Shown piece after piece: positions 35,618 through 44,888 of a stretch of 64,000 nt of DNA (within the stretch, counting starts at the first letter, position 1; every line of letters begins with the position of its first letter). The notes beneath the pieces were generated by a model, which was not told the DNA's origin, made no database searches, and saw only the letters and a list, made by a program, of their open reading frames with translations. Source of the DNA: Limosilactobacillus reuteri. GTDB lineage: Bacteria; Bacillota; Bacilli; Lactobacillales; Lactobacillaceae. A program made the position numbers and the translations under genes. The stretch is taken from contig NZ_CP027805.1 of the NCBI RefSeq assembly GCF_003072625.1, positions 1,945,501-2,009,500 of the forward strand. The letters are read 5' to 3'.

Positions 35618-36754
35618 ATGACTGAATTCACTACACGTACTACATCACCATTTCGTTATGACATCGTTGGAAGTTTCCTTCGTCCTCAAGAGCTAAAAGA
35701 AGCTCGCGCAAAATTTGCTAATGGTGAAATAACACAAGCAGACTTAACAGCTGTTGAAGATAAAGCAATTATTAATTTGATTAAACAAGAAGAAGCTGCT
35801 GGCCTAAAAGCAGTTACTGACGGTGAATTCCGGCGTAGTTGGTGGCACCTTGACTTCTTCTGGGGATTAAATGGCGTTAAAAAAGCTACTCTAAAGGAAG
35901 GCTATAAGTTTGCAGATGAAGAGACTCGTCCTGAAACTGCTCAAATTACGGGAAAAATCTCTGGCGAAAATCACCCCTTTGTCGAACATTTCAAATTTAC
36001 CCAAGCTCATACCTCTGATGGCGTTCAAGTTAAACAAACTATTCCTGCGCCAGCACAATTTTTAGAAGAATTTCTTCGTCCTGAAAATCAAGCTAATGCT
36101 AAAGAATTTTATCCCAACCAAGAAGATTTGGATCATGACGTTGCAGCTGCTTACCATCAAGTGATTGAAGATCTTTATGCTGCTGGTTGTCGTACTCTTC
36201 AACTAGATGACTGTACATGGGGAATTTCTGTTAACGCCTTTGCTAACCTAAAGAAAAAAGACCCCCATGCTGATGTATCTCAGCTTGAAGTCCTTCAAAA
36301 GCGATTCTTAAAAGTAAATAATGAGGCAATTGCTAATTTACCTGCCGACTTAACAATTAATACCCACGTTTGTCGCGGAAACTACCACTCAACCTGGGCT
36401 GCTGCCGGTGGTTATGGACCAGTCGCTGACACGCTATTTTCTAAGGAAAACGTCACTGCCTTCTATCTCGAATACGATAGTGAACGTGCTGGCAGATTTG
36501 AACCACTTAGCAAAGTTCCTGATGATAAATATGTTGTTCTTGGTTTAATTACTTCAAAATCAGGTGAACTTGAAGATAAAGCAGCAATTATCAAACGAAT
36601 TCATGAAGCTGCGCAATTCCATCCATTAGATAAGCTCTGTCTTAGTCCTCAATGTGGTTTTGCATCAACTGAAGAAGGAAATATTTTAACAGAAGAACAA
36701 CAATGGAAAAAGATTGCACTTGTTAAAGAGATTGCTACAGAAGTTTGGGGATAA
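35618..36754 (+). CDS. MetE-like methyltransferase (YxjG/YxjH type)
   Basis: 378 residues resembling the C-terminal half of cobalamin-independent methionine synthase: DIVGSFLRPQELKEAR, TDGEFRR, LDDCTWG, NTHVCRGN (His and Cys Zn ligands), and LSPQCGFAST (second Cys). Stand-alone half-size proteins methylate homocysteine from a small methyl donor; the donor is not known. Control by the Met T-box supports a methionine role. It is monocistronic, with a terminator at 36763. Confidence 0.88.
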   Translation: MTEFTTRTTSPFRYDIVGSFLRPQELKEARAKFANGEITQADLTAVEDKAIINLIKQEEAAGLKAVTDGEFRRSWWHLDFFWGLNGVKKATLKEGYKFADEETRPETAQITGKISGENHPFVEHFKFTQAHTSDGVQVKQTIPAPAQFLEEFLRPENQANAKEFYPNQEDLDHDVAAAYHQVIEDLYAAGCRTLQLDDCTWGISVNAFANLKKKDPHADVSQLEVLQKRFLKVNNEAIANLPADLTINTHVCRGNYHSTWAAAGGYGPVADTLFSKENVTAFYLEYDSERAGRFEPLSKVPDDKYVVLGLITSKSGELEDKAAIIKRIHEAAQFHPLDKLCLSPQCGFASTEEGNILTEEQQWKKIALVKEIATEVWG

Positions 36755-36762
36755 TTTAAAAT

Positions 36763-36812
36763 GAATAAATAGCAGGGACTCAAGATACTTTTGAGAGTTC
36801 CTGCTATTTATT
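36763..36812. terminator. Bidirectional terminator
   Basis: AATAAATAGCAGG and CCTGCTATTTATT with an inner ACTC/GAGT pair. It overlaps the stop of the convergent cytochrome-b5-like gene. Confidence 0.78.
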
Positions 36813-37053
36813 CTTCTCCCACTAAAGTTCCCACCTTGGGTAGATTTGCCAATACGCGGTCTTTATGGGGCGAAACCTTATACAGTGCATCCGTTAAATC
36901 ATAACTGGCTTGATATCCATGATGAATCCCATTTTCCCAAGCAGGACTATGAGTCACATCGTAAACAATTCCATCGATTGCAATATATGCAGCTGCTCCA
37001 TTCTGTCCATTATATTTACGCAACGCATCTCTGGTAAATGTTTGATTTGCCAT
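36808..37053 (-). CDS. Cytochrome b5-like domain protein
   Basis: 81 residues: FTRDALRKYNGQNGAAAYIAIDGIVYDVTHSPAW, then a His pair (IHHGYQAS) and SPHKDRVLANLPKVG. This is the compact Gram-positive cytochrome-b5-like fold with His residues in place of the eukaryotic HPGG motif; haem or steroid binding is possible but unproven. No signal peptide is present, so it is cytoplasmic. It is one of three tandem paralogues. Confidence 0.8.
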   Translation of the reverse strand: MANQTFTRDALRKYNGQNGAAAYIAIDGIVYDVTHSPAWENGIHHGYQASYDLTDALYKVSPHKDRVLANLPKVGTLVGEE

Positions 37054-37065
37054 CCAACCTACTCC

Positions 37066-37283
37066 TTAATCAGCTAATTTTCCGACAACTGTTAACTTTT
37101 TTAGAATTTCATCTTTTTCTTTTGAACGACCAAAAACGACTTCCATCAACTTTTTATGCTGATTCCTTTTTTAGGAGCATCTGTAATGTCATAAACTAGC
37201 CCATCGATTGCCATGTAATGTGGCTTTTCACCATCACCATTATATTTAGCTAGTTCATCTCGTGTAAATTTTTTCTCAGCCAT
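37066..37283 (-). pseudogene. Frameshifted cytochrome b5-like gene
   Basis: Begins MAEKKFTRDELAKYNGDGE and continues to YDITDAPKK, then shifts frame at a run of six A. The other frame continues HKKLMEVVFGRSKEKDEILK and VVGKLAD to a stop at 37066, matching the paralogue endings only loosely. GGAGG sits ahead of the ATG at 37283. The unshifted product would be about 45 residues. Confidence 0.7.
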
Positions 37284-37418
37284 GAGTTGTTCCTCCTAAG
37301 GTCCATTATTATTTTAAATATAACACTATTATTTAATAAATAAACTAAAAGCACTCCAATGACTAGAAATACAATAATTTAATTTTATAAAAAAAGGCTA
37401 AGATAAACCCAGTCTTTC

Positions 37419-37652
37419 TTACACTAATTGTCCTACTAACGGTAATTTGGCCAACACCCGGTCTTTATGCGGAGAGTAATTAAACAGAATATCTGTCAAA
37501 TCCAATCCTGCCTTGTTTCCATGGTGAGTGCCATCTTGCCACGCTGGGATATGCGTTACATCATAGACACGATTATTAATTGCTACATAAGCTGGATTCC
37601 CGTTTTGCCCATCATATTTTTTCAATTCTTCTCTTGTAAATGTCTTTGCCAT
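37419..37652 (-). CDS. Cytochrome b5-like domain protein
   Basis: 77 residues, closely related to 36808-37053: FTREELKKYDGQNGNPAYVAINNRVYDVTHIPAW, HHGNKAGLDLTDI and SPHKDRVLAKLPLVGQLV. It has its own GGAGG site, and about 130 bp separate it from the broken paralogue, so separate promoters are likely. Confidence 0.8.
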   Translation of the reverse strand: MAKTFTREELKKYDGQNGNPAYVAINNRVYDVTHIPAWQDGTHHGNKAGLDLTDILFNYSPHKDRVLAKLPLVGQLV

Positions 37653-37780
37653 AATATTCTGCCTCCTTATTTGATAGTGTCAATTCAATATCCTCACTAT
37701 ATTATGGAAGCGCACACAACAAATTAATAATTACCTTACTTTAATGCAAAATTACTACTCTATTAGTATTTTCTTCACAA

Positions 37781-38218
37781 TTAATCTAATACCATATCTA
37801 AGTGCGAAATATTATCTTCAAGGTAAACATCTGAAATCGGCTTAAATCCAAACGATGCGTAAAATTCTTTAAGATATGCTTGAGCTTGAATCTGAATTGT
37901 CTTATTTGGGAAAAGACGCTTAGTTTCATCGATCGTTGCCTGAACTAGCTGACGGCCGTATTCATGTCCACGAAATTGTTTTAAAACTAATACGCGGCCA
38001 AAAGTCGCATGAGAGCTATCCTTAGCCATAATTCGCGTATAACCCACTAATTCTCCTTGCTCGTCCTTTAACATTAAATGGTGAGCGTGATAATCCTGTT
38101 CATCGATTTCTTGGTAAGGACATTCTTGCTCAACAACAAAAACCCTTACCCGTTCTTCTGCTAATCTACACCATTCTTGAGCGGTCATTTCGTTTAATGT
38201 TTTTACTTCAACATTCAT
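37781..38218 (-). CDS. GNAT family N-acetyltransferase, ElaA type
   Basis: 145 residues: RVRVFVVEQECPYQEID near the N-terminus (ElaA signature), the acetyl-CoA loop VLKQFRGHEYGRQLV, and FYASFGFKPIS at the end. Its substrate is unknown. AGGAGG precedes ATG 38218 and directly follows the T run of a terminator-like hairpin, so its expression is probably set by attenuation. Confidence 0.88.
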   Translation of the reverse strand: MNVEVKTLNEMTAQEWCRLAEERVRVFVVEQECPYQEIDEQDYHAHHLMLKDEQGELVGYTRIMAKDSSHATFGRVLVLKQFRGHEYGRQLVQATIDETKRLFPNKTIQIQAQAYLKEFYASFGFKPISDVYLEDNISHLDMVLD

Positions 38219-38224
38219 ATTAAA

Positions 38225-38335
38225 AACCTCCTAAAAAATAAAAGAGTACTAACCAACTTCTTCATGTCATTGTGACAGGCCCTAGTAGAAGATGGCTAGT
38301 ACTCTTAATGTCTTTAATCCGGGGACTAAAGACGA
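38225..38335 (-). promoter_or_regulatory. Attenuator-like structured leader of the GNAT gene
   Basis: Minus strand: a first hairpin GTCTTTA / TAAAGAC (38310-38333) with a CCCCGG loop, then a stem of about 20 pairs beginning AAGAGTACTA (38297-38306) and closing TAGTACTCTT (38242-38251), with an inner GTCA/TGAC, followed by TTTTATTTTTT and then the ribosome-binding site. I cannot assign it to a known riboswitch or T-box. Confidence 0.6.
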
Positions 38336-38359
38336 GTCGTTATTAAATTATTCGGTATC

Positions 38360-38388
38360 AGTATACAATGGATTAATTTACCTTGCAA
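38360..38388 (-). promoter_or_regulatory. Promoter of the GNAT gene leader
   Basis: Minus strand TTGCAA (38383-38388), 17 bp, TATACT (38360-38365). It places the hairpins above inside the 5' untranslated region. Confidence 0.6.
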
Positions 38389-38396
38389 TTAGCGAT

Positions 38397-39052
38397 TTAA
38401 TACCAGGCAGGTTTATCCCCGTCTGTATTGGGTTTATTCACACCAAAGTTTTTTCGTGCATACGGTGCCGGATCATCAATGATTTTTGCTACAAAATTAC
38501 CAATCGACTTTCGCGAGACCTCAGTACCTTTAAATGGTTCCCCCTTTGCAGTCGTTTCGTAATCTACTTCATCCTTATCTGTTAACCATGCTGGTCGAAT
38601 GATCGTGTAATCAAGGGTTGAATTTTCAATTACATCGGCAGCACTGCGATAAGTTCCTAAATAGCTATCTTTTTGGCCGCCACCTAACATCTCATTATTC
38701 CACTCACCAAATTACCTGGAACTTCATCATAGATTCCAATCGAAGAAATCCAGACTAATGACTTTACAGCATATTTTTCCATTAAGCTGACAATATTTTT
38801 AGCTTGTTGCGTAATTTCGGGATTACGTAGATTAGCATAAACCACATCTGCTCGTTCAATTTCTGGTTCTAAATCGCCAACATTTAGAACATCCCCTTTA
38901 ATAACTGTTTCGCGATTTTCATCGACAACATTCATATTTTGTGGATGCCGAGTAAATAGTAATAATTCATCATTACCATTTGCTAACAATGCATCAATTG
39001 CGTATCCAGCAATTTTTCCCGTTGCACCCAGAATCAGAACTTCTCTTGCCAT
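38397..39052 (-). pseudogene. NAD(P)-binding NmrA/SDR-like protein, frameshifted
   Basis: Starts MAREVLILGATGKIAGYAID at 39052 (GGAGG upstream) with a Rossmann GxTGxxG motif, reads to VWISSIGIYDEVPGN, then loses frame by one base at about 38700; the other frame continues FGEWNNEMLGGGQKDSYLG to TDGDKPAWY and a stop at 38397. A related intact gene lies at 44889. Confidence 0.85.
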
Positions 39053-39179
39053 TATTTTTGCCTCCTCGTAAATTCTACTTTTAGTATACAATCCTCTGTA
39101 CCAATTAAAAGTAAGTACATACAAGTAAGGTAGTTACATTCAGGTAAGATATAATTGATGGACAAGTAATCAGCAAATT

Positions 39180-39491
39180 TTATTTTTTATTATATTTTTT
39201 GCCCCACTGGTTAATTGACCTAATTATTGGTACCAAACTTTTTCCTACTTCCGTCAATGAATACTCAGTCTTAGGCGGCACTGTCGAATAAACACGCTTT
39301 TGAATAATGCTTGCTTCTTCTAAGTCCTTTAGTTGAAGAGCCAACATTCTCTTTGAACAATCTGGAATTAATTTTTGCAACTCCGAAAAACGACAAGGTT
39401 CATATTTACTAATTTGATATATAATTACGCTTTTCCACTTTCCGTTTATTAATTTAAGCGTATTTTCAATTGGACAATCTTTTTCGACCAT
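39180..39491 (-). CDS. HxlR family winged-helix regulator
   Basis: 103 residues from ATG 39491 (AAAGGAG upstream). HxlR core: CPIENTLKLINGKWKSVIIYQIS, FSELQKLIPDCSKRMLALQLKDLEEASIIQKR, and the wing VPPKTEYSLTEVG. The Cys just before the domain (DCPIE) is the usual redox or electrophile sensor of this family. It lies between an NmrA-like gene and a divergent nitroreductase, both plausible targets in quinone or aldehyde stress. Confidence 0.88.
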   Translation of the reverse strand: MVEKDCPIENTLKLINGKWKSVIIYQISKYEPCRFSELQKLIPDCSKRMLALQLKDLEEASIIQKRVYSTVPPKTEYSLTEVGKSLVPIIRSINQWGKKYNKK

Positions 39492-39548
39492 TTTTTCTCC
39501 TTTCTCTGGTGAAATAAAATTCACTTCTTGTATATTTTTATCTTTTAG

Positions 39549-39561
39549 TTACTATTAGTAA
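39549..39561. promoter_or_regulatory. Possible HxlR operator
   Basis: TTACTATTAGTAA is a palindrome TTACT-N3-AGTAA in the gap between the divergent HxlR and nitroreductase genes. Related AAGTAAG repeats occur ahead of the NmrA-like gene (about 39110-39150). Confidence 0.5.
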
Positions 39562-39588
39562 GTATATAAATGTACGGGAGTGATTATT

Positions 39589-40191
39589 ATGAATTCACAA
39601 TTTAATAGTTTAGCTGCAAATCGTCGTTCAATCTATGCGCTTGGTGATAATCTTTCACAAACACCAGAAGAAATTTTTGACTTAGTGAAGCAAACAATCA
39701 AAAACTCACCAACTGCTTTTAATAGTCAAACAGTACGGGCAGTCGTATTATTTGGCAAGTCATCAGATAAAGTATGGGAAATCGTTGAGGATGCTTTACG
39801 CAAAATCGCTAAGAGTCCAGATGCTTTTGAACAAACAAAGGCAAAAATTGATAGTTTCAAAGCAGGTTATGGAACTATCCTCTACTTTACCGACACTACA
39901 ATTGTGCATCAATTAGAGAATGATTATCCATCATATGCAGCTAATTTTGCAAACTGGGCTGAACAAGGCCTCGGTGGTGCTCAACAAGCGGTTTGGACAG
40001 CACTCACAGAGCAAGGAATCGGTGCCAGTCTTCAACATTATAACCCATTGATCGATGATGCTATTCATCAAGCATTTAATCTTCCAGCCGATTGGCAATT
40101 GCGTGCTGAAATGCCATTTGGTTCAATTGAGGCACCAGCTGGAGAAAAGACTCATCTTGATGACGAAGAGATGTTCAAATTAATTAAGTAA
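39589..40191 (+). CDS. Nitroreductase family protein (Frm2-like)
   Basis: 200 residues from ATG 39589 (GGGAG upstream; a GTG at 39580 is too close to the site). Motifs: RRSIYALGDNLSQTPEEI, SPTAFNSQTVRAVVLFG (FMN binding), WAEQGLGGAQQAVWTALTEQGIGASLQHYNPL. Enzymes of this group reduce nitroaromatics or quinones with NAD(P)H. It is divergent from an HxlR gene and followed by another. Confidence 0.88.
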   Translation: MNSQFNSLAANRRSIYALGDNLSQTPEEIFDLVKQTIKNSPTAFNSQTVRAVVLFGKSSDKVWEIVEDALRKIAKSPDAFEQTKAKIDSFKAGYGTILYFTDTTIVHQLENDYPSYAANFANWAEQGLGGAQQAVWTALTEQGIGASLQHYNPLIDDAIHQAFNLPADWQLRAEMPFGSIEAPAGEKTHLDDEEMFKLIK

Positions 40192-40255
40192 ACTTATTTT
40201 TCTTCATCCTCTTGAACGTTATTTAATTATCGTAAACGTTAAAGGAGGAATTTTA

Positions 40256-40708
40256 ATGGAACGGCAACCCAAAATGTATAATACTGGAGCAGACTATGCT
40301 CTAGCAATCATTGGTGGTAAATGGAAGTCTGTCATCCTCTATCTCTTAGCTGGTCATCCTCGACGAACAAGTGAACTAGTTAAGCAACTGGGCACCTCAT
40401 ATAAAGTCTTGAGTGATCAGCTTCGCGAAATGACAGATGCCGGCCTCGTTATCCGTAAAAGTTTCAATACAATTCCTCCGCACGTTGAATATCGCTTAAC
40501 TCCTGAGGGTGAGAATCTTTACGCTGCCCTTCGTTATTTAAATTACTGGGGCGAAAACAGAGCAAAACAAACCGGTGACATCAAAATCATGTGTACTGAC
40601 GAAATGAAGCAGGTCGGCGATGATGGTTTGTGTGTCATCACTAAAAAACATCTTAATCATTGGCGACAAGAAATTGTAAAAAGCAAGGACAAAGATATTT
40701 CTATCTAA
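40256..40708 (+). CDS. HxlR family winged-helix regulator
   Basis: 150 residues: YALAIIGGKWKSVILYLLAGHPRRTSELVKQLGTSYKVLSDQLREMTDAGLVIRK, then IPPHVEYRLTPEGENLY. It has a longer C-terminal tail than the first HxlR and no Cys at the usual N-terminal place (there are Cys in the tail). AAAGGAGG lies ahead of ATG 40256. It overlaps the convergent membrane protein gene by eight bases. Confidence 0.87.
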   Translation: MERQPKMYNTGADYALAIIGGKWKSVILYLLAGHPRRTSELVKQLGTSYKVLSDQLREMTDAGLVIRKSFNTIPPHVEYRLTPEGENLYAALRYLNYWGENRAKQTGDIKIMCTDEMKQVGDDGLCVITKKHLNHWRQEIVKSKDKDISI

Positions 40709-42044
40709 GTTCTTGCTTTTTTGTGTTCTTTAATCTAAACGCCAATGCCATTATAAATATAATCATGTAACCCGCAAGAATAAGATGCGTATTCATAATA
40801 ATTGGAAAGCTTTGAATACTTGTTTTTCCCACCGAAAACGCACCAAAAATTCTATTCATTCCTGTTGTTCCGGCAAAAATAAATAAACTTCCCCACATTA
40901 CTAATTGAGAAATTATCCCCGTAATTGATGCATAGTAATAATTGACGATCGAAGAAATACTATAATTATGGGTTGCTTCCTCGTAGTCGTCAATTGCTGT
41001 TTTACGTTCTGCACTGGCAAAACTGCGGATAATAAATACGCCAATAAAATATGTTGGCAACCAAAATGTTAAGAGAATTCCAATTGTTAGCATCACTAAA
41101 TTAATCTGGTAATCCTTAAAATGGAATAGATGGTAGGTTTGTTTTACCAATAATCCTCCAAAGACGAAAGCAAATAAGTAAGCAACAATTGTCCAAGAAT
41201 ACATTTCTGTGCCATATAAAATGCCAATAAAAACGGTACTATACAAGGTCCAATACTGACCACAAGCACCATAAAGCATTATTCGTTGCCGTAAATGATT
41301 GGGATAATGAAGTAATTGCCGATGATTTAGCAGTAAGGCAAGAATCATCGTGATGAGGAAGATTAATAAAAGAGCGATTCCCCATTCAAGTGGTTTCCCA
41401 AAGCCTAAACTTCTCCCTAATCGCAACAGTAACATCGCACCAAGCAAAATTAATGCTAGTAAGTAATTAGCCCAATGTAGACGAACTGGCAACGGGTGAA
41501 TTGCGTGGGGCGTTTTCCAAATTGATCCCACTGCACCAAAAGTAATGATTAGCATTAAAGCAAAACTAATTACTGGCTTCTTTATCCACACAATTATTCC
41601 AACACCGATCAAAACTATAATAACTTGAAAAAGTGGTTTAAGATGATCCTGTTTAGGCAATAGCCCTTGTTTCATTAATCGCCTTCGCTGACTTATTGCG
41701 GTTGGGAATAATTGAGAAGCAATCCCTGCCCCTACACCTGACAAATCCCAGAAGATTGGTTGAAACCCACCAAACATCCCTAAAAAGTAACCAATAATTC
41801 CGCTATAAAGACCAATCCAGGCTAGCCGTTGATAATCGTATTCTAAATCACGGCAAAATAATAAAATTGTATGCCGGAAAGCATAGAAAATAGCGAAAGG
41901 CAAAGCACCAACAAAGACATCAGACTGCTCCTTAGTAAGAGAAATATACAGCAGAAAAGGCATTAAATTTAATAATAAACTACAGACACCAGTCAATTTT
42001 CTAATTTTTTCATTTTTATTACCTCTAATGCTGGTCAATTGCAC
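40701..42044 (-). CDS. Polytopic membrane protein of unknown function
   Basis: 447 residues with about 11-12 membrane segments and no recognised motif. The start is doubtful. GTG 42044 overlaps the upstream MFS gene by 20 bases; a better-placed ATG lies behind AGAGG within 42008-42020 but is out of frame by one base, separated from the gene frame by a run of six A (seven would restore MKKIRKLTG). It is probably co-transcribed with the MFS gene upstream. Confidence 0.7.
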   Translation of the reverse strand: MQLTSIRGNKNEKIRKLTGVCSLLLNLMPFLLYISLTKEQSDVFVGALPFAIFYAFRHTILLFCRDLEYDYQRLAWIGLYSGIIGYFLGMFGGFQPIFWDLSGVGAGIASQLFPTAISQRRRLMKQGLLPKQDHLKPLFQVIIVLIGVGIIVWIKKPVISFALMLIITFGAVGSIWKTPHAIHPLPVRLHWANYLLALILLGAMLLLRLGRSLGFGKPLEWGIALLLIFLITMILALLLNHRQLLHYPNHLRQRIMLYGACGQYWTLYSTVFIGILYGTEMYSWTIVAYLFAFVFGGLLVKQTYHLFHFKDYQINLVMLTIGILLTFWLPTYFIGVFIIRSFASAERKTAIDDYEEATHNYSISSIVNYYYASITGIISQLVMWGSLFIFAGTTGMNRIFGAFSVGKTSIQSFPIIMNTHLILAGYMIIFIMALAFRLKNTKKQELR

Positions 42045-43200
42045 TATTCAGTTTCTTTCGATTTACTAGAAAAATAATAATAACTAACGGGACAATAAAT
42101 AGCATTACGGGATAAAAATATTTCACGGGTAACGTACTATCAATAATTCCCCCGATGATTGGTCCAAGCGTCATTCCAATATCAAGACCGAGAAAGAATG
42201 TCGAACTTGCTAGCCCTCGTTCATTATCTGGAGCTAGCATCATTGCAGTTGATTGACAAACGGAATAAATAATACCATAGCCAAATGCCATTCCAGCGGC
42301 CGCCAGCGCCATTTCAATATTATTTTTCATAATACTTAACATAATAAGATAAAAGATTGTTGCGACCGTGCTTAAAATTAACCAGGGTTCAAAACGAACA
42401 GTATCAAATTGGGTCCGTAAGAATAACCGGCTAAGTAAAAGAACGACAGCATAAATTAAGAAATAAGCGCCGACAGCAATAGATAAGTGCCGTTGTTCAG
42501 CATATTCAACAATATCTGCCTGCGTTGCAAAATATGGGATAGCAAATAAAGCTGTTAGAAGAGCAACTGGAATAGCATCTCGCTGAATAATTTTAATATG
42601 GAGGCCACTTTGTTTTACAGAGTGTGCTACCGGTTGGGCACGATTACTGACAAACTGTATTGTGACAACAACTAGTAAAGCCGATAATGCAGAAATCACC
42701 ATTGCAGCTCGATAACCAATAACTTTATACAAGTTAATTGATACAGCAGGAGCACATGCCATTGCCAAAGCATTCATTAGTCCATAAAAACTCATTGCTT
42801 CGCCAACATGATTAAAGGGAACCAAATATGATAGCCATGTTGTCATACAAACCGTACATAACACAAATCCTAACCCGTTAATCAAACGACATATTAACAG
42901 GAAAGTGCTATTAGGCGTTAACACATAACCTGCAACCCCAATAAAGCACAATATTCCACCCCAAAAAGCTAATGAATATTTCGAAAAACGGTCAGTCAGA
43001 TTACCAGCAATTGGCCGCAAAAACATTGAAACAATGCTCATCATTCCGACGATTATTCCCGCAAAAGCACTTGATGCGCCTAAATCTTGAGCATAACCGT
43101 TAATCAATGGGTTACAGTACATATTACTAAACATAAAAAAGAATGAGGCTGCCATTACGAGCACAACATCCTTTGTAAAAATCGATTTTTCCTTCGCCAT
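42025..43200 (-). CDS. MFS transporter
   Basis: 391 residues from ATG 43200 (AGGAA upstream). Twelve membrane segments; motif A-like loop RPIAGNLTDRFSKYSLAFWGG after TM2, and MMLAPDNERGLASSTFFLGLDIGMTLGPIIGG in the second half. It is of the efflux type, with unknown substrate. The next gene overlaps its 3' end, so the two are coupled. Confidence 0.85.
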   Translation of the reverse strand: MAKEKSIFTKDVVLVMAASFFFMFSNMYCNPLINGYAQDLGASSAFAGIIVGMMSIVSMFLRPIAGNLTDRFSKYSLAFWGGILCFIGVAGYVLTPNSTFLLICRLINGLGFVLCTVCMTTWLSYLVPFNHVGEAMSFYGLMNALAMACAPAVSINLYKVIGYRAAMVISALSALLVVVTIQFVSNRAQPVAHSVKQSGLHIKIIQRDAIPVALLTALFAIPYFATQADIVEYAEQRHLSIAVGAYFLIYAVVLLLSRLFLRTQFDTVRFEPWLILSTVATIFYLIMLSIMKNNIEMALAAAGMAFGYGIIYSVCQSTAMMLAPDNERGLASSTFFLGLDIGMTLGPIIGGIIDSTLPVKYFYPVMLFIVPLVIIIFLVNRKKLNSAIDQH

Positions 43201-43287
43201 CAATTTTCCTGCTTTCTTTGCATGATTTCAATTAAATTCTAATTACTATCATACAACTATTTGGGGAAGTTAAATGATTTCCCAGGA

Positions 43288-43326
43288 AATAAATAAAGAG
43301 ATTGGGTGTTGTTTCCCAACCTCTTC
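43288..43326 (-). terminator. Terminator of the C1-type aminopeptidase gene
   Basis: Minus strand AAGAGGTTGGG and CCCAATCTCTT form a stem with one bulge, followed by TATTTATTT. Confidence 0.7.
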
Positions 43327-43349
43327 GTGTGTACTTCACTATTTATATT

Positions 43350-44672
43350 TTACTGCAAAGAATCCCAAGCTGGTAGAGTAACGGGTTCACTGTCAGCTAC
43401 TTTCTTTACTCGATCGCTAAGGTACTTCTTATTAATAACAGCCTCATAAGTATACTCTTCAAACCAATCTTGGGTCATTACAAAGTATCCGTTATCGCCA
43501 TTATCTTTACCCCAACTGTTTTCAATCTTCCATCGTGTAGGTTGATCATTTACCATATCAAAGCCTGTTAATGTCATTGCATGAGAAACAACGGCTTGCT
43601 TAGTTTCCAAACGGTGCTTCTTATCCATTACAAAGTCAACATCAAGCAATTCCTCTCGATGATATAGTTTTGCATCCATCAAGCCTCGCTTACGGTCCAT
43701 TTGTTGGAGAACATCATTTCCAACCCAAACCGTTTCACCAGCTTGCAATTGTTTGATGGCGCCTTCCTGTAATTCTTCAAAAGGAACATTAACAAATTTA
43801 ATTGGCAAACCATCAACCACACTATCTTGAGCTGGCATTAAATAACTCCGATCCATTTCATGATCAGGAGCGTTAGTAACTACAACATAGTCACTTAAGT
43901 TTGTGTCAAAGTATTCATAATAGAACTTTAATGGCGTTAAGCCAAGAACCTGGTGGAACTTTTTATCATCATCCCGATATTCAAGATCAAATTTTGCAGG
44001 CGGTTCACCAAATGAGTAGGCTGCAATCTTATAAACGTCACCCATCATTCGTTCTTGTGCTTCCTGTAATTCCGTTGCACTGGCATTAGTTTGCACCATT
44101 GCCCGTAATTCAATTGCATCTTTGCGCATTAAACTATCAAATACTTCGGCCACATCTGAAGTATCCTTCGTATTATGCGTGTCAGGCATTACATATTCTG
44201 GAACAACACCATATTTTTCGATAATAGAAGCAGCATTAGCCCATTGTCCGCCATCATTTAATGCGAAACTAAGGTAGAAATCAACGGTTCGATCATGCAA
44301 AGGCTTATCAGCAGTTGCAATAATCTTTTGGAAAAACATATTTGCTCGTTCAATTCGATCCCAGAAAAACAGATAATTTTGTGACAATTCAAAGTCCTTG
44401 AACTTATATTTTGTCGCAAACTTATGACGAAGTGTATTCAAGGCCGCAAAAGACCAGCAACGTCCGCTATGACGCTGGTTGGTTGGCTTTCCCGTTTTAA
44501 TTTCATAGGAAAATGCTCGATGAAGACGTTCGCTTGCCATTGGATCTTCACTCGCAGCCTTAATTCCATTTTTTTGGATTGCCCGGGCAATAATTTCTGC
44601 ATCTTTACGTGAATGAAATTCTTTCTTTAATTCTTCAACCATTTTTGAGGTTAAATCGTGTTCTTCAGTCAC
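43350..44672 (-). CDS. C1B family cysteine aminopeptidase (PepC/bleomycin hydrolase type)
   Basis: 440 residues, the usual length. Catalytic residues: Cys in SGRCWSFAALNTLRH, His in VVSHAMTLTGFD, Asn in WKIENSWGKDNGDNGYF. These enzymes are cytoplasmic hexamers that trim N-terminal residues or act as endopeptidases on casein-derived peptides. Lactobacilli carry PepC, PepE and PepG paralogues; I cannot say which one this is. There is no signal peptide. Confidence 0.92.
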   Translation of the reverse strand: MTEEHDLTSKMVEELKKEFHSRKDAEIIARAIQKNGIKAASEDPMASERLHRAFSYEIKTGKPTNQRHSGRCWSFAALNTLRHKFATKYKFKDFELSQNYLFFWDRIERANMFFQKIIATADKPLHDRTVDFYLSFALNDGGQWANAASIIEKYGVVPEYVMPDTHNTKDTSDVAEVFDSLMRKDAIELRAMVQTNASATELQEAQERMMGDVYKIAAYSFGEPPAKFDLEYRDDDKKFHQVLGLTPLKFYYEYFDTNLSDYVVVTNAPDHEMDRSYLMPAQDSVVDGLPIKFVNVPFEELQEGAIKQLQAGETVWVGNDVLQQMDRKRGLMDAKLYHREELLDVDFVMDKKHRLETKQAVVSHAMTLTGFDMVNDQPTRWKIENSWGKDNGDNGYFVMTQDWFEEYTYEAVINKKYLSDRVKKVADSEPVTLPAWDSLQ

Positions 44673-44888
44673 AATAAATCCCTTCTTTGCCTAAAATTCT
44701 AAAATGACTTATACACTATTAATGATACCGCATTTTAGACAAAATTATTGAATTAACGCTTTGACATTTTAAATCACCATTATCCTTTACCGCTTATAAA
44801 AAGTTAGCTAAAATCATACTTAGTAAGCCACTTTTAATTATAAATTGTAAAGACTGCGTTAAAATTTCATCTAGGAGGTCGATTAATT

